This document shows positions 7,762 through 14,415 of a DNA stretch of 19,664 bases, one piece after another. Within the stretch, counting starts at the first letter, position 1; each line of letters opens with the position of its first letter. The notes beneath the pieces were generated by a model that did not search any database, was not told the origin of the DNA, and worked only from the letters and a program-made list of their open reading frames with translations. Made by a program: the position numbers and the translations under genes. Origin of the DNA: CAZAEL01 sp964484135 (GTDB lineage Bacteria > Elusimicrobiota > Elusimicrobia > FEN-1173); NCBI GenBank assembly GCA_964484135.1, contig CAZAEL010000044.1:1-19664 (forward strand), given 5' to 3'.

Positions 7762-8816
7762 CGGATCACCGCCAGTTTGCCCGTTTTGCGCGCGCCGGCG
7801 GATTCGATCACGTAGATGTACGTTCCCGTGGCCAGCTCCTCGCCGTCGGCGTTGCGCACGTCCCAGGCCTCCTGGGGAAGGCCGTTTGAGTGGTCGATCT
7901 CGCGCACCAGGTCGCCGGAGAGGGTGTAGATGCGGATGGCGGCGGCGCTGGGCAGGTTGGAGAAGGTGATGCCGCCGGCCGCGGTGCCGGTCTGGCCGGC
8001 GCCGGCCCCGGCGTCGGGGCCCGACGGCCGCCAGGGCACGGGAAAGGCGAAGGAATCCCCCACGTAAAAGGACGGCGCGCCCATGACCGTGAACACGGAG
8101 AAGTGCCGTATGGGCGCGGACACGGTTTTCCGGTCCCGGTCCACCGCGGCGTCAGGCAGTTTCACCCACAGGGAATGGGTTTCGTCCAGCCACCAGAGGG
8201 ACAGGCGGGCGGCGTGGACCGGCGGCCGGGTGCCGTCCACCACGCCGTCGTTGTCGTCGTCGGTGTACGGCAGGGTCAGGGTGGCGGGGGTCCTGAGCGT
8301 CCCCCGGTATTCCTGGCCGTCCGGGCCCAGGACCAGGATTTCCCACAGCCGGTCGTCCAGGGGTTTGGTGTGCGCGGTCAGGGTCCTGGCCAGGTTGGCG
8401 TTGGCCGCGGCCACCACCGCCGCGGACACGCGCAAAGGCCGCGAGGCCGGGCTGGTGCCTGTGAAGACCAAAAAGTCGGAGGTCAGGGCGTTGGGCGGGA
8501 TCGTGAGGCCGGCGGGCCGCGCCGGGTCGCCGAAGGCGAGCGACAGCTCCGCCGCGGGGGAACGAAGCGCCGGGCCCCCGCCCCAAAGCCCCGGCAACAC
8601 CTCCCAGCCGGAGGCGGAGACGGGTTTTTCGGAGCCCCAGGGCGCCCCGAAGGTGCCGTTGAGGCGAAAGCCCCCTTCGGACGCGGCCCCCGCGGAGCCG
8701 GAGACGCCGGACAGATCGGCGTTGATCTCAAAGGTTTCGCCCGTTTTGGGGCCGGCGAAAAGAAGGGAGCCCGGGAGGCAAAAGAAAAGCAGGACGCCGC
8801 AGAATTTCCATCGCAT
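7758..8816 (-). CDS. Secreted protein with FlgD-like Ig C-terminal domain
   Basis: The 352-residue product has a signal peptide (MRWKFCGVLLFF to LLFAG, cleavage near residue 22). The middle region of no recognised family includes an acidic DDDNDGVVDG segment like calcium-binding linkers. The C-terminal ~80 residues (GITFSNLPSAAAIRIYTLSG, EAWDVRNADGEELATGTYIY, GKLAVIR) match the FlgD Ig-like fold, which in Bacteroidota and candidate phyla often serves as a C-terminal secretion or surface-attachment domain, as in type A type IX sorting domains. Its position directly before a PorV-family gene, with a GTGA overlap, makes a cargo and shuttle relationship plausible but unproven. The start has a GGAG seven bases upstream. 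A TATAAT-like -10 lies 60 bases upstream. Confidence 0.78.
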   Translation of the reverse strand: MRWKFCGVLLFFCLPGSLLFAGPKTGETFEINADLSGVSGSAGAASEGGFRLNGTFGAPWGSEKPVSASGWEVLPGLWGGGPALRSPAAELSLAFGDPARPAGLTIPPNALTSDFLVFTGTSPASRPLRVSAAVVAAANANLARTLTAHTKPLDDRLWEILVLGPDGQEYRGTLRTPATLTLPYTDDDNDGVVDGTRPPVHAARLSLWWLDETHSLWVKLPDAAVDRDRKTVSAPIRHFSVFTVMGAPSFYVGDSFAFPVPWRPSGPDAGAGAGQTGTAAGGITFSNLPSAAAIRIYTLSGDLVREIDHSNGLPQEAWDVRNADGEELATGTYIYVIESAGARKTGKLAVIR

Positions 8817-8875
8817 GGGGCCGCTCCGCAGGGGAATGGGGGACGCGCTTCATACGCGTCAATCAAAATATATCC

Positions 8876-8881
8876 ATTATA
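8876..8881 (-). promoter_or_regulatory. Candidate -10 element for the secretion/envelope operon
   Basis: A perfect TATAAT on the minus strand lies in an AT-rich pocket in the 153-base gap between the histidine kinase stop and the FlgD-Ig gene. No convincing -35 is visible at 16-18 bases, so the call rests on the -10 and the local AT content. The rest of the gap holds a short GC hairpin (8949-8963) without a clear T tract. Confidence 0.35.
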
Positions 8882-8969
8882 GACATTAAACAGGTTAACA
8901 GAGATGGAGGGGCATTGCAAGGGGGGGCTTTTTGCGATGGGGAAAGCGCGGGCGCGGCCCGCGGGTCCG

Positions 8970-11828
8970 TCAGGTTTTCTTGGAAGGCACGCCTCCTTTC
9001 CGGGCGGGCCGTTCGACGGCGCGGCCGGGCGCCGCCGTCCCGGCAGACGGCCGTTTTCCCGCCAGGGGCAGGCACACGGTGAAGACGGTGCCCTTTTTGG
9101 GGGCGCTTTCGCATTCGATGGTCCCCTCCAGGCGGGAGACGATCTGCCGCACGAGCCAGAGGCCCAGGCCCGTGCCCTTGCCCGCCTCCTTGGTGGTGAA
9201 GAAGGGCTCGAAGAGCCGTTTTTGCGCGTCCTTGGGGATCCCCACGCCCGTGTCCTGCACGCGGATGCGGGCCCAGGCGCGCCCGCCGCGGGACAGCGGC
9301 TCCACGCCGACGGTGAGGACGCCCTTTTCCTTCATGGCGTCGATGCCGTTCAGCGCCAGGTTGATGACGATCTGTTCGATCATGTCCCGGTGGGCGCGCA
9401 CCACCAGAGGCTCCGGGTGGATCTCGCTCCGGAAGTGGATGAGGTGCTCGGCCACGTGGGAGCGGACCAGGACCAGCGCCGCCTCCACCGCCTCCTGCAG
9501 GGCGAACTCCTTCATCTCGGCGGGCTCCCCCTTGCGGGAGAAATCCAGAAGGTTGTTGATGAGGTTGGCGCAGCGCATGGCCTGGCGCTTGATGATGTCC
9601 AGCGGCGCGGACGAGGCCTTGTCCTGCCGGAGGCGTTCGGAGAGGGCGTCCGCGAACCCGAAGATCACGGCCAGGGGCGCCTTGAGCTCGTGCGACACGG
9701 CCGCGGCCATCTGGCCCATGGCGGCCAGCTTTTCGGAGTGAAGCAGCATCCCCTCCAGCCGCCGGCGCTCCGTGACGTCGCGGACCAGGATCACCCGGCC
9801 GGCGACCGCGCCCGATTCGTCTTTTATCGCGCTCACGGACAGGTCCACGGGCATTTCTTCGCCGTTCCGTCTGGTCTGGAGCACCTCGGCCCGCCAGGAC
9901 CCCTCGGCCGCCAGCTCGTCCCGCAGGGAGGCCTCCAGGGCGGGCGGCAGCCAAGCCCCCCGCACCAACTCGTCGGGGGCGTGTCCGATCATCTCCCCCG
10001 TTTCCACGCCGTAAAGCTCCTCGGCGCGGCGGTTGCCGTACACGATCCGCCCGTCCCGGTCCGTGACGATCACGGCGTCGTTGACCTGGGAAAGGATGTC
10101 GGCCTGGAAGCGGAGGTGGCTTTCGGCCCGGCGCCGCTCCGTGATGTCCCGCACGATCAGGCTGAAGAACCGCCGCTCCTCCGCCTGCCAGGAGGCCAGG
10201 GACATTTCCAAGGGGAAAACGCGGCCCTGCTTGTCCACGCCCTGCAGCTCCAGGGGCCGGGCCGGGAACCGCGCCTCTTCCGCGGCGGGGTGGCGGAAAA
10301 AGGCCTCCGCCTCCCGCCGGGACGGGCCGTCCAGCAGTTGGAAGACGTCCTTTTCGCGGAAGTCCTGCTCCGAGCAGCCGAACAGCCGGGCCGCGCTCCG
10401 GTTGCCGTAGAGCAGACGGCCGGTTTCGTCCGCCAGGAGGACCCCGTCCATGGCGGATTCCGCGATGCAGCGGAAACGCGCCTCTTTTTCGCGGAGCTGG
10501 ACGGTGCGCTCGTTGACGCGTTGTTCCAGCCCCTCGTTGAGCCGCTGCAGCTCCCGCTCGATGCGCTTGCGCTCGGTGATGTCCCGTTGGGTGCCCCAGA
10601 CGCGGACCAGCTGCCCGTTCTCCACCACGCCGATGAAGTTGTTCAGAAAGTATTTGTCGTTGCCGTCCCTGTCCTTCTCGTGCGACTCCGCCTCGGTCAG
10701 GCGGTAGCCGGAACGGACGAAGGTCCGCAGGAAGTCCGTGTTCTTGGGGTCGGAGCGGATCAGGAAGTCCTCCAGCCGCTTGCCCGCCAGGTCCTCCGCG
10801 CCGGAGAACCCGTACATCCGGGCCATGGCGTCGTTGCATTCCGCCAGATACGCGTGGCGGAACGCGTGCTCGATCTGCTCCTCCTCCGGACAGTCCACGG
10901 GCAGGGGCTTTTCCAGTTCGAACCGCCAGATGCCTTCGGTGCTTTGCCGGATGAAGGCCTGGTACCGCTGCTGGCTTTCCCGCAGTTCCGCGGTCCGCTG
11001 CCGCACGCGGCGCTCCAGCTCCGCGTTCATCCTCTGGAGGGCCTCGGCCGCGGCCTTGAGCGCGGAGGTGTCGCGGATGATGGCGGCGAAAAACCGGCCT
11101 TCGTCCGTTTCCCAGGTGGTGAGGGACATCTCTATGGGGAACTCCGCGCCGTCCTTTTTCACGCCGCGCATTTCCATCCGCCCGCCGGGTTCGCGGCCTT
11201 CGCCCTCTCCGCGGAGACGCTCCCACGCCTGACGGTGGGCTTCCCGGGAGCGTTCCGCCACGAGGTCCGCCAGCGTCAGGCCCGGCAGGTCCTGGGCGGC
11301 GTGCCCGAAGAGGGCCAGGGCGCTGGGGTTGGCGTAGAGCAGGCGGCCTTGGTCGTCCGCGACGAAAAGGGCGTTGGGCGTGGTTTCGGCCAGGGCGCGG
11401 AATTTTTGTTCCGATTGGCGCAGGTGGCGGGCGTTCCGGGCGCGCTCCCGGCAGTACCGGATGGCCCGTTTGAGCTCGTCGGCGGTGTACTCGCCCTTCA
11501 CCAGGTAATCGTCGAAGCCCGCGGCCAGGGCCTGCAGGTCGAGGCCCGGCCGGTTGTACCCCGTCATCAGGATGAAGGGCCCCCGGCCGCCTTTTCGCCG
11601 CGCCTCGGCGATGAGCGCCATGCCGTCGTGGTTGTCCAGGCGGTAGTCCACGATGTACACGTCATGGCGGTTCTGGGTCAAGGCTTCCACGGCGGGCTTG
11701 TATTGGGAGATCCACTCCACCTTGTGCGCGGCGCCCCCTCCCGCTTCGAGCATGTTCTGGAGCAGGAGGTACGCGTCTTCCTCGTCGTCCACCAGGAGGA
11801 TTTTGATGGGAGGCGCCGGGGCGTTCAC
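8970..11828 (-). CDS. Soluble hybrid histidine kinase: receiver, four PAS domains, HisKA, HATPase
   Basis: The 952-residue protein has no membrane segment. Order: receiver domain 9-125 (acidic pocket DDEE 14-17, phospho-acceptor Asp61, Thr89, Lys111); PAS1 about 140-258; coiled coil 260-288; PAS2 about 290-422; coiled coil 422-448; PAS3 about 448-568; PAS4 about 572-690. HisKA follows with the H-box AAVSHELKAPLA (His713). The ATPase domain shows N box NLALNGIDAM (Asn827), G1 DTGVGIP, F box FEPFFTT and G2 GKGTGLGL (883-890). A basic, proline-rich tail of about 30 residues ends the protein. The GTG start at 11828 follows GGGGAAAA. An N-terminal receiver on a multi-PAS kinase suggests an intermediate in a phosphorelay that also senses cytoplasmic signals. 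No separate response regulator is encoded nearby, so the partner lies elsewhere. Confidence 0.93.
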   Translation of the reverse strand: MNAPAPPIKILLVDDEEDAYLLLQNMLEAGGGAAHKVEWISQYKPAVEALTQNRHDVYIVDYRLDNHDGMALIAEARRKGGRGPFILMTGYNRPGLDLQALAAGFDDYLVKGEYTADELKRAIRYCRERARNARHLRQSEQKFRALAETTPNALFVADDQGRLLYANPSALALFGHAAQDLPGLTLADLVAERSREAHRQAWERLRGEGEGREPGGRMEMRGVKKDGAEFPIEMSLTTWETDEGRFFAAIIRDTSALKAAAEALQRMNAELERRVRQRTAELRESQQRYQAFIRQSTEGIWRFELEKPLPVDCPEEEQIEHAFRHAYLAECNDAMARMYGFSGAEDLAGKRLEDFLIRSDPKNTDFLRTFVRSGYRLTEAESHEKDRDGNDKYFLNNFIGVVENGQLVRVWGTQRDITERKRIERELQRLNEGLEQRVNERTVQLREKEARFRCIAESAMDGVLLADETGRLLYGNRSAARLFGCSEQDFREKDVFQLLDGPSRREAEAFFRHPAAEEARFPARPLELQGVDKQGRVFPLEMSLASWQAEERRFFSLIVRDITERRRAESHLRFQADILSQVNDAVIVTDRDGRIVYGNRRAEELYGVETGEMIGHAPDELVRGAWLPPALEASLRDELAAEGSWRAEVLQTRRNGEEMPVDLSVSAIKDESGAVAGRVILVRDVTERRRLEGMLLHSEKLAAMGQMAAAVSHELKAPLAVIFGFADALSERLRQDKASSAPLDIIKRQAMRCANLINNLLDFSRKGEPAEMKEFALQEAVEAALVLVRSHVAEHLIHFRSEIHPEPLVVRAHRDMIEQIVINLALNGIDAMKEKGVLTVGVEPLSRGGRAWARIRVQDTGVGIPKDAQKRLFEPFFTTKEAGKGTGLGLWLVRQIVSRLEGTIECESAPKKGTVFTVCLPLAGKRPSAGTAAPGRAVERPARKGGVPSKKT

Positions 11829-11842
11829 GGGATTTTCCCCGG

Positions 11843-12034
11843 TCAGAAATGCTTGCAGAGGCAGGCGTACGGCAGGCAGGAGGCGAAATCCCGGTCTTGG
11901 CCCAGGCTGTCCGCCAGGGTCCGGTATTCCGCGGCCCAGTCCGTTTTGTCCTTTCCCACCGCCCCCTCCAGGATCAGTTGAGAAGGTTCTTGGTCGTCTA
12001 GGAGGATGTTTTCAATGGCAATGGTCAGCGTCAT
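11843..12034 (-). CDS. Small protein of unknown function (63 aa) upstream of the histidine kinase
   Basis: The ATG at 12034 is preceded by a good ribosome binding site (AAGGGGAA, about 8 bases away). The gene ends 14 bases before the kinase start and sits directly downstream of the strong promoter at 12105-12132, so it is very likely translated as the first gene of the kinase operon. The product is acidic in its first half (IENILLDDQEP) and ends with a cysteine cluster, SCLPYACLCKHF (Cys53, Cys58, Cys60), close to His62. I recognise no family. The Cys/His tail could bind a metal or form disulfides. A role as sensor, inhibitor or adaptor for the kinase is inferred from context only. Confidence 0.7.
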   Translation of the reverse strand: MTLTIAIENILLDDQEPSQLILEGAVGKDKTDWAAEYRTLADSLGQDRDFASCLPYACLCKHF

Positions 12035-12104
12035 ACATGTTCCCCTTGATTGAACATGAGCGGTAAAATCAGGTTGTCGTGGAGGGTTTTTCTAGGTCTT
12101 GTTT

Positions 12105-12132
12105 AGTATACCTGTGGGGCGCGTTTTGTCAA
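12105..12132 (-). promoter_or_regulatory. Strong sigma-70 promoter of the kinase operon
   Basis: On the minus strand a consensus TTGACA (12127-12132) and TATACT (12105-12110) are separated by 16 bases. The 90 bases upstream (12133-12225) are almost entirely A/T, including a seven-T run next to the -35, which would act like an UP element. The leader to the 63-residue gene is about 65 bases. Confidence 0.75.
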
Positions 12133-12219
12133 GTAAAAAAATTTAACATAAATAATATATCTATAATACGATTCAAAAACTTATTATATAAAATTGTGTA
12201 ATTTATTTCATAAAATCAA

Positions 12220-12729
12220 TTAACGCTCTCCAAAAGTGAGCTGTTCAATAAGACTTTTGTGCGCCGGATATCGGCGGATCAACCGCCGGCGGTCGCCCCA
12301 TTCAAAATCTCGAAAGTCAAAACCGGGGGCCACGGTGCAACCCGCCAAAGCGTAGGAAGCCGGATCATTCACCGTGGCCGCGAACCAGGCCCCGGCGGGA
12401 ACCACGGCCTGCGGCGTTTCGCCGCGCTTCGGCCGGAGGCCCAGGCGCAGGCGGGAGAGTCGACCGCCTTTCAGCACGTGAAGGGTCAGGCCGCTCCCCG
12501 CGTAAAAATGCCAAAGCTCGTCGGAGCGGATGCGGTGGAAGGCGGAAAACTGGGTCCCTTTGAGGAGGTAGTAGATGGCGGTGGAAAAAGCGCGGGGCCC
12601 CTTGAAGCGGCGCGGCAGGCGGCCCGTTTTCAGGCGTTCCGGGGAACGGTACGTTTCCCGGAAATAGCCGCCCTCCGGGTGGGGTTTCAGGCGGAGCCGG
12701 CGGATCCAGAATGCGGCGGTCTGTCTCAT
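12220..12729 (-). CDS. Cupin-fold protein, DUF985 family
   Basis: The 169-residue product begins with the family's typical start (helix, then LKPHPEGGYFRETYRS at about 14-29). It continues with the cupin core: TAIYYLLKGTQFSAFHRIRSDELWHFYAG, LTLHVLKGG, VVPAGAWFAATVND, and YALAGCTVAPGFDFRDFEWG near the C-terminus. The histidines and acidic residues of the cupin barrel are present. DUF985 (yeast YML079W-like) proteins bind a small ligand in the barrel but have no settled function. A longer frame with a TTG at 12801 exists. I prefer ATG 12729 because it fits the family N-terminus and lies about 36 bases downstream of an extended -10. No clear ribosome binding site precedes it. The gene is divergent from the tRNA region. 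Confidence 0.85.
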   Translation of the reverse strand: MRQTAAFWIRRLRLKPHPEGGYFRETYRSPERLKTGRLPRRFKGPRAFSTAIYYLLKGTQFSAFHRIRSDELWHFYAGSGLTLHVLKGGRLSRLRLGLRPKRGETPQAVVPAGAWFAATVNDPASYALAGCTVAPGFDFRDFEWGDRRRLIRRYPAHKSLIEQLTFGER

Positions 12730-12764
12730 GGCGCGTGGGAAAAAGGTTCTTGCCTTTCGGGGAT

Positions 12765-12773
12765 ATTTTAGCA
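12765..12773 (-). promoter_or_regulatory. Extended -10 element for the DUF985 gene
   Basis: The minus-strand TGCTAAAAT is identical to the element upstream of ettA and lies about 36 bases before the ATG at 12729. There is no clear -35. Confidence 0.4.
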
Positions 12774-12784
12774 CATCGGTTTCC

Positions 12785-12813
12785 TTTCTTGCCTCCGGCA
12801 AAACTGGTAAAAT
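12785..12813 (+). promoter_or_regulatory. Candidate promoter for the tRNA-Arg region
   Basis: An extended -10 (TGGTAAAAT, with TAAAAT at 12808-12813) lies 17 bases after a weak -35 (TTTCTT, 12785-12790). The first tRNA-like 5' end begins at 12829, a normal distance for a tRNA promoter. It is divergent from the cupin promoter. It may drive the whole tRNA mosaic, including the intact tRNA over 300 bases further on. Confidence 0.4.
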
Positions 12814-12828
12814 CCCCTTTTGGATTTC

Positions 12829-12925
12829 GGACCCGTAGCTCAGTTGGGTCGCGGCATCCGGCGAATGCCGCGGCGGGCGCGAGCCCCGGCCCGAGCCTGG
12901 GGAGGCGAGGGGAGCACCTGCTTTC
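12829..12925 (+). pseudogene. tRNA-Arg 5'-half fragment 1, interrupted in the D loop
   Basis: The first 19 bases (acceptor strand, D stem and start of the D loop, ending TTGG at 12847) match the intact tRNA-Arg except for A instead of G at position 3. A 64-base insertion (12848-12911) then replaces the three bases ATA of the D loop. The match resumes with GAGCACCTGC (12912-12921). There is no anticodon or 3' half. The insertion holds a perfect 7-bp hairpin (GCGGCAT 12851-12857 with ATGCCGC 12865-12871) and a GGGC-GCGA-GCCC hairpin with a GNRA-type loop (12875-12886). Confidence 0.8.
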
Positions 12926-13021
12926 CGACCGAGCTGTGGGAAGCGAGGAAGTGGTTGGAGGACGCCAGTCCGGAAACCATAAGCAGCAAGGAACTGCGCC
13001 TCCGACCAAAAACGGACTTTT
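12912..13021 (+). repeat. 110-base repeat, copy 1 (partial tRNA plus structured sequence)
   Basis: As far as I can read, this is identical to 13044-13153. It starts with the tRNA D-stem 3' strand and the 5' anticodon stem, then continues with about 100 bases unrelated to the tRNA, ending TTTT directly before the next tRNA 5' end. The predicted fold is described under copy 2. Confidence 0.9.
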
Positions 13022-13153
13022 GGGCCCGTAGCTCAGTTGGATAGAGCACCTGCTTTCCGACCGAGCTGTGGGAAGCGAGGAAGTGGTTGGAGGACGCCAG
13101 TCCGGAAACCATAAGCAGCAAGGAACTGCGCCTCCGACCAAAAACGGACTTTT
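13022..13153 (+). repeat. 132-base unit, copy 2: tRNA-Arg 5' half plus structured sequence
   Basis: The first 32 bases (13022-13053) are identical to the first 32 bases of the intact tRNA-Arg at 13154, up to the 5' side of the anticodon stem. The rest folds independently on paper. Hairpin GCTTTCC (13052-13058) pairs with GGGAAGC (13070-13076). A 9-bp stem, GGTTGGAGG (13085-13093) with CCTCCGACC (13131-13139), encloses a GCAG/CTGC hairpin (13115-13118 and 13126-13129). A small TCCG/CGGA stem is followed by TTTT (13150-13153), resembling a weak terminator. Its exact repetition suggests recent duplication. Confidence 0.85.
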
Positions 13154-13237
<84 letters not shown>

Positions 13238-13427
13238 CGACCCTTCCGCTCCGGGAGAGGGTTCAGCCGTCCTGGCGGGCTTTGCCCGCCGACGGCGGCG
13301 ATGAATGGGAGAGGGCAGGGCCCTCTCCCTTGCGGAGCGCCGGGCCGTGAAGACTCCGACGTAGGCCCGGCCTTCAGGCCCGGATCGTGGTCCGAGCGGA
13401 TGCGAGACCGATCCGGGCGCGACAGAG
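13238..13427 (+). other. 190-base palindrome-rich insert between tRNA 3'-half repeats
   Basis: I see no credible gene here. It contains GCCGTC-ct-GGCGGGC-ttt-GCCCGCC-GACGGC (13266-13296), and GGGAGAGGGC/GCCCTCTCCC with a 3-base loop (13307-13329). CGCTCC plus GGGAGAGGG (13247-13261) can alternatively pair with CCCTCTCCC and GGAGCG (13321-13339). CCGGGCC (13340-13346) can pair with GGCCCGG at 13364-13370 or 13377-13383. GGATC...GATCC forms a further stem (13382-13414). Such density is unusual for an intergenic spacer and suggests a structured RNA or a small repeat element. Confidence 0.65.
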
Positions 13428-13460
13428 AGGGGGTCGGCGGTTCAAATCCGCCCGGGCCTA
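13428..13460 (+). pseudogene. tRNA-Arg 3'-half fragment
   Basis: It is identical to the intact tRNA from the end of the anticodon stem through variable loop, T arm, 3' acceptor strand and discriminator (33 bases), with no 5' half directly before it. The similarity extends 10 bases further (to 13470) with two differences. It ends 18 bases before the start of the release-factor-like gene. Confidence 0.9.
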
Positions 13461-13478
13461 CTTTTTGCGCGTGTCCTT

Positions 13479-13880
13479 ATGAACCTGAATGAAATCGCGG
13501 ACGTGACGCCCGCCAAACGGGAGGCGCTGCGGGCGCGCGTCGTCCGCCTCGGCCTGGACCTCTCCCAAGTGGAGGAACGCTTCACCAAGGGCGGCGGCCC
13601 CGGCGGGCAGAAGATCAACAAGACCAGCAACCGCGTCGTGCTTTCTTACGCGCCCCTGGGCCTGACGGTCGGCTGTCAAAGGGACCGCCGCCGGTCCGTG
13701 AACCGGTTCCTGGCCCTGCGGGAGCTGGTGGACCGGATCGAGATGCGACTCTCGCCCGGCACCTCCGAGCGCCTGAAAGAACGGGACCGCCTGCGCCGCC
13801 AGAAAGACCGCCGTCGCCGCCGCGCCGACGCCCCCTCATCGCCGCCTCTCCGCCCCGAACCCCCGGCCCCGCCGGTTTGA
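13479..13880 (+). CDS. Peptide chain release factor-like protein (GGQ domain, ArfB-like)
   Basis: The 133-residue product consists of the class-I release factor catalytic domain alone. The motif KGGGPGGQKINKTSNRVVL (37-55) holds the GGQ (42-44) that triggers peptidyl-tRNA hydrolysis in the ribosomal peptidyl transferase centre. There is no codon-recognition domain. A very basic tail (RLKERDRLRRQKDRRRRR, about 98-115) followed by a proline-rich end resembles ArfB/YaeJ, where a basic tail enters the empty mRNA channel of stalled ribosomes. A stalled-ribosome rescue role is therefore inferred, although the family also contains uncharacterised RF-like proteins. No good ribosome binding site precedes the ATG. 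It begins just after the tRNA fragment. Confidence 0.85.
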   Translation: MNLNEIADVTPAKREALRARVVRLGLDLSQVEERFTKGGGPGGQKINKTSNRVVLSYAPLGLTVGCQRDRRRSVNRFLALRELVDRIEMRLSPGTSERLKERDRLRRQKDRRRRRADAPSSPPLRPEPPAPPV

Positions 13881-13914
13881 TTCGCCCCTCCAAAGGAGAT
13901 AGAATAATCGGTTC

Positions 13915-14415
13915 ATGGAAGCGCTGGTCAAAATCCTTGTGGGCCTGGGTTTTTTGCTCCTGAGCCTGGGCTATCTTTATCGCCCGGGGTGGGTGCTCAA
14001 GCTCAACGAATGGGGCCGCGCCGCGTTCTTCAACGACGGCTTCGTCCTGCTGTACCGCCGGCGCTGGGGGATCCTGCTTTTCATCTGCGCCATTCTCTTT
14101 TTCTACTCGGGGTTCAACAACCTGGCCCACCAGCGGGCCCATGAGCAGCCCTCGGCCTATCTGGGCCTGGTGGACGCGTACCGCGCTTTCCGCGAAAAAC
14201 AGTACAAGGGCGTGGTGGTCCGCTGCCAGGAGGTCCTGAAACAGGAGCCGGACAACATCCACGCCTGGACCCTGCTGGGGTCCGCCTGGGCGGCTCTCGG
14301 ACGCAAGGACCAGGCCAAGAAAGCCTGGGAGCGGGTCCTGAGCCTGGACCCGGACAGCGCCGTGGGCCATAGCCCGGTGTTTCTGGCGGCCCCGGAAAAA
14401 GACAAACACCCTTGA
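13915..14415 (+). CDS. Membrane-anchored TPR protein
   Basis: The 166-residue product has two hydrophobic segments (about 4-22 and 51-68) and then a soluble region with two TPR-like helical pairs (about 82-150, AYRAFREKQYKGVVVRCQEVL and WTLLGSAWAALGRKDQAKKAWERVLSLDPDS). The middle loop is basic (YRRRW), suggesting that this loop is cytoplasmic and that both termini face the other side of the membrane. A strong AAAGGAGAT lies about 14 bases before the ATG, farther than usual, but no better start is present. The stop overlaps the TTG start of the TldE-like gene (TTGA). The function is unknown; TPRs imply protein binding. Confidence 0.78.
   Translation: MEALVKILVGLGFLLLSLGYLYRPGWVLKLNEWGRAAFFNDGFVLLYRRRWGILLFICAILFFYSGFNNLAHQRAHEQPSAYLGLVDAYRAFREKQYKGVVVRCQEVLKQEPDNIHAWTLLGSAWAALGRKDQAKKAWERVLSLDPDSAVGHSPVFLAAPEKDKHP

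Noticed and set aside
8949..8963. Terminator after the histidine kinase
   Set aside because: A 6-bp GC hairpin is present, but no T tract follows on the minus strand.
8904..11981. 1025-codon plus-strand frame opposite the histidine kinase
   Set aside because: The opposite strand encodes receiver, PAS and kinase motifs with intact catalytic residues; the plus frame shows only antisense composition.
12220..12801. Longer DUF985 protein starting at TTG 12801
   Set aside because: The extra 24 residues are not typical of the family, there is no ribosome binding site, and a promoter element lies within the extension.
13052..13153. SRP RNA gene call
   Set aside because: Only a short stretch resembles the SRP tip, and the strand closing the GGAA loop is not conserved; kept as an observation rather than a feature.
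13382..13466. Rho-independent terminator for the tRNA at the T run 13462-13466
   Set aside because: The T run follows the 3'-half fragment and not a hairpin adjacent to it; the nearby palindromes are too far upstream.
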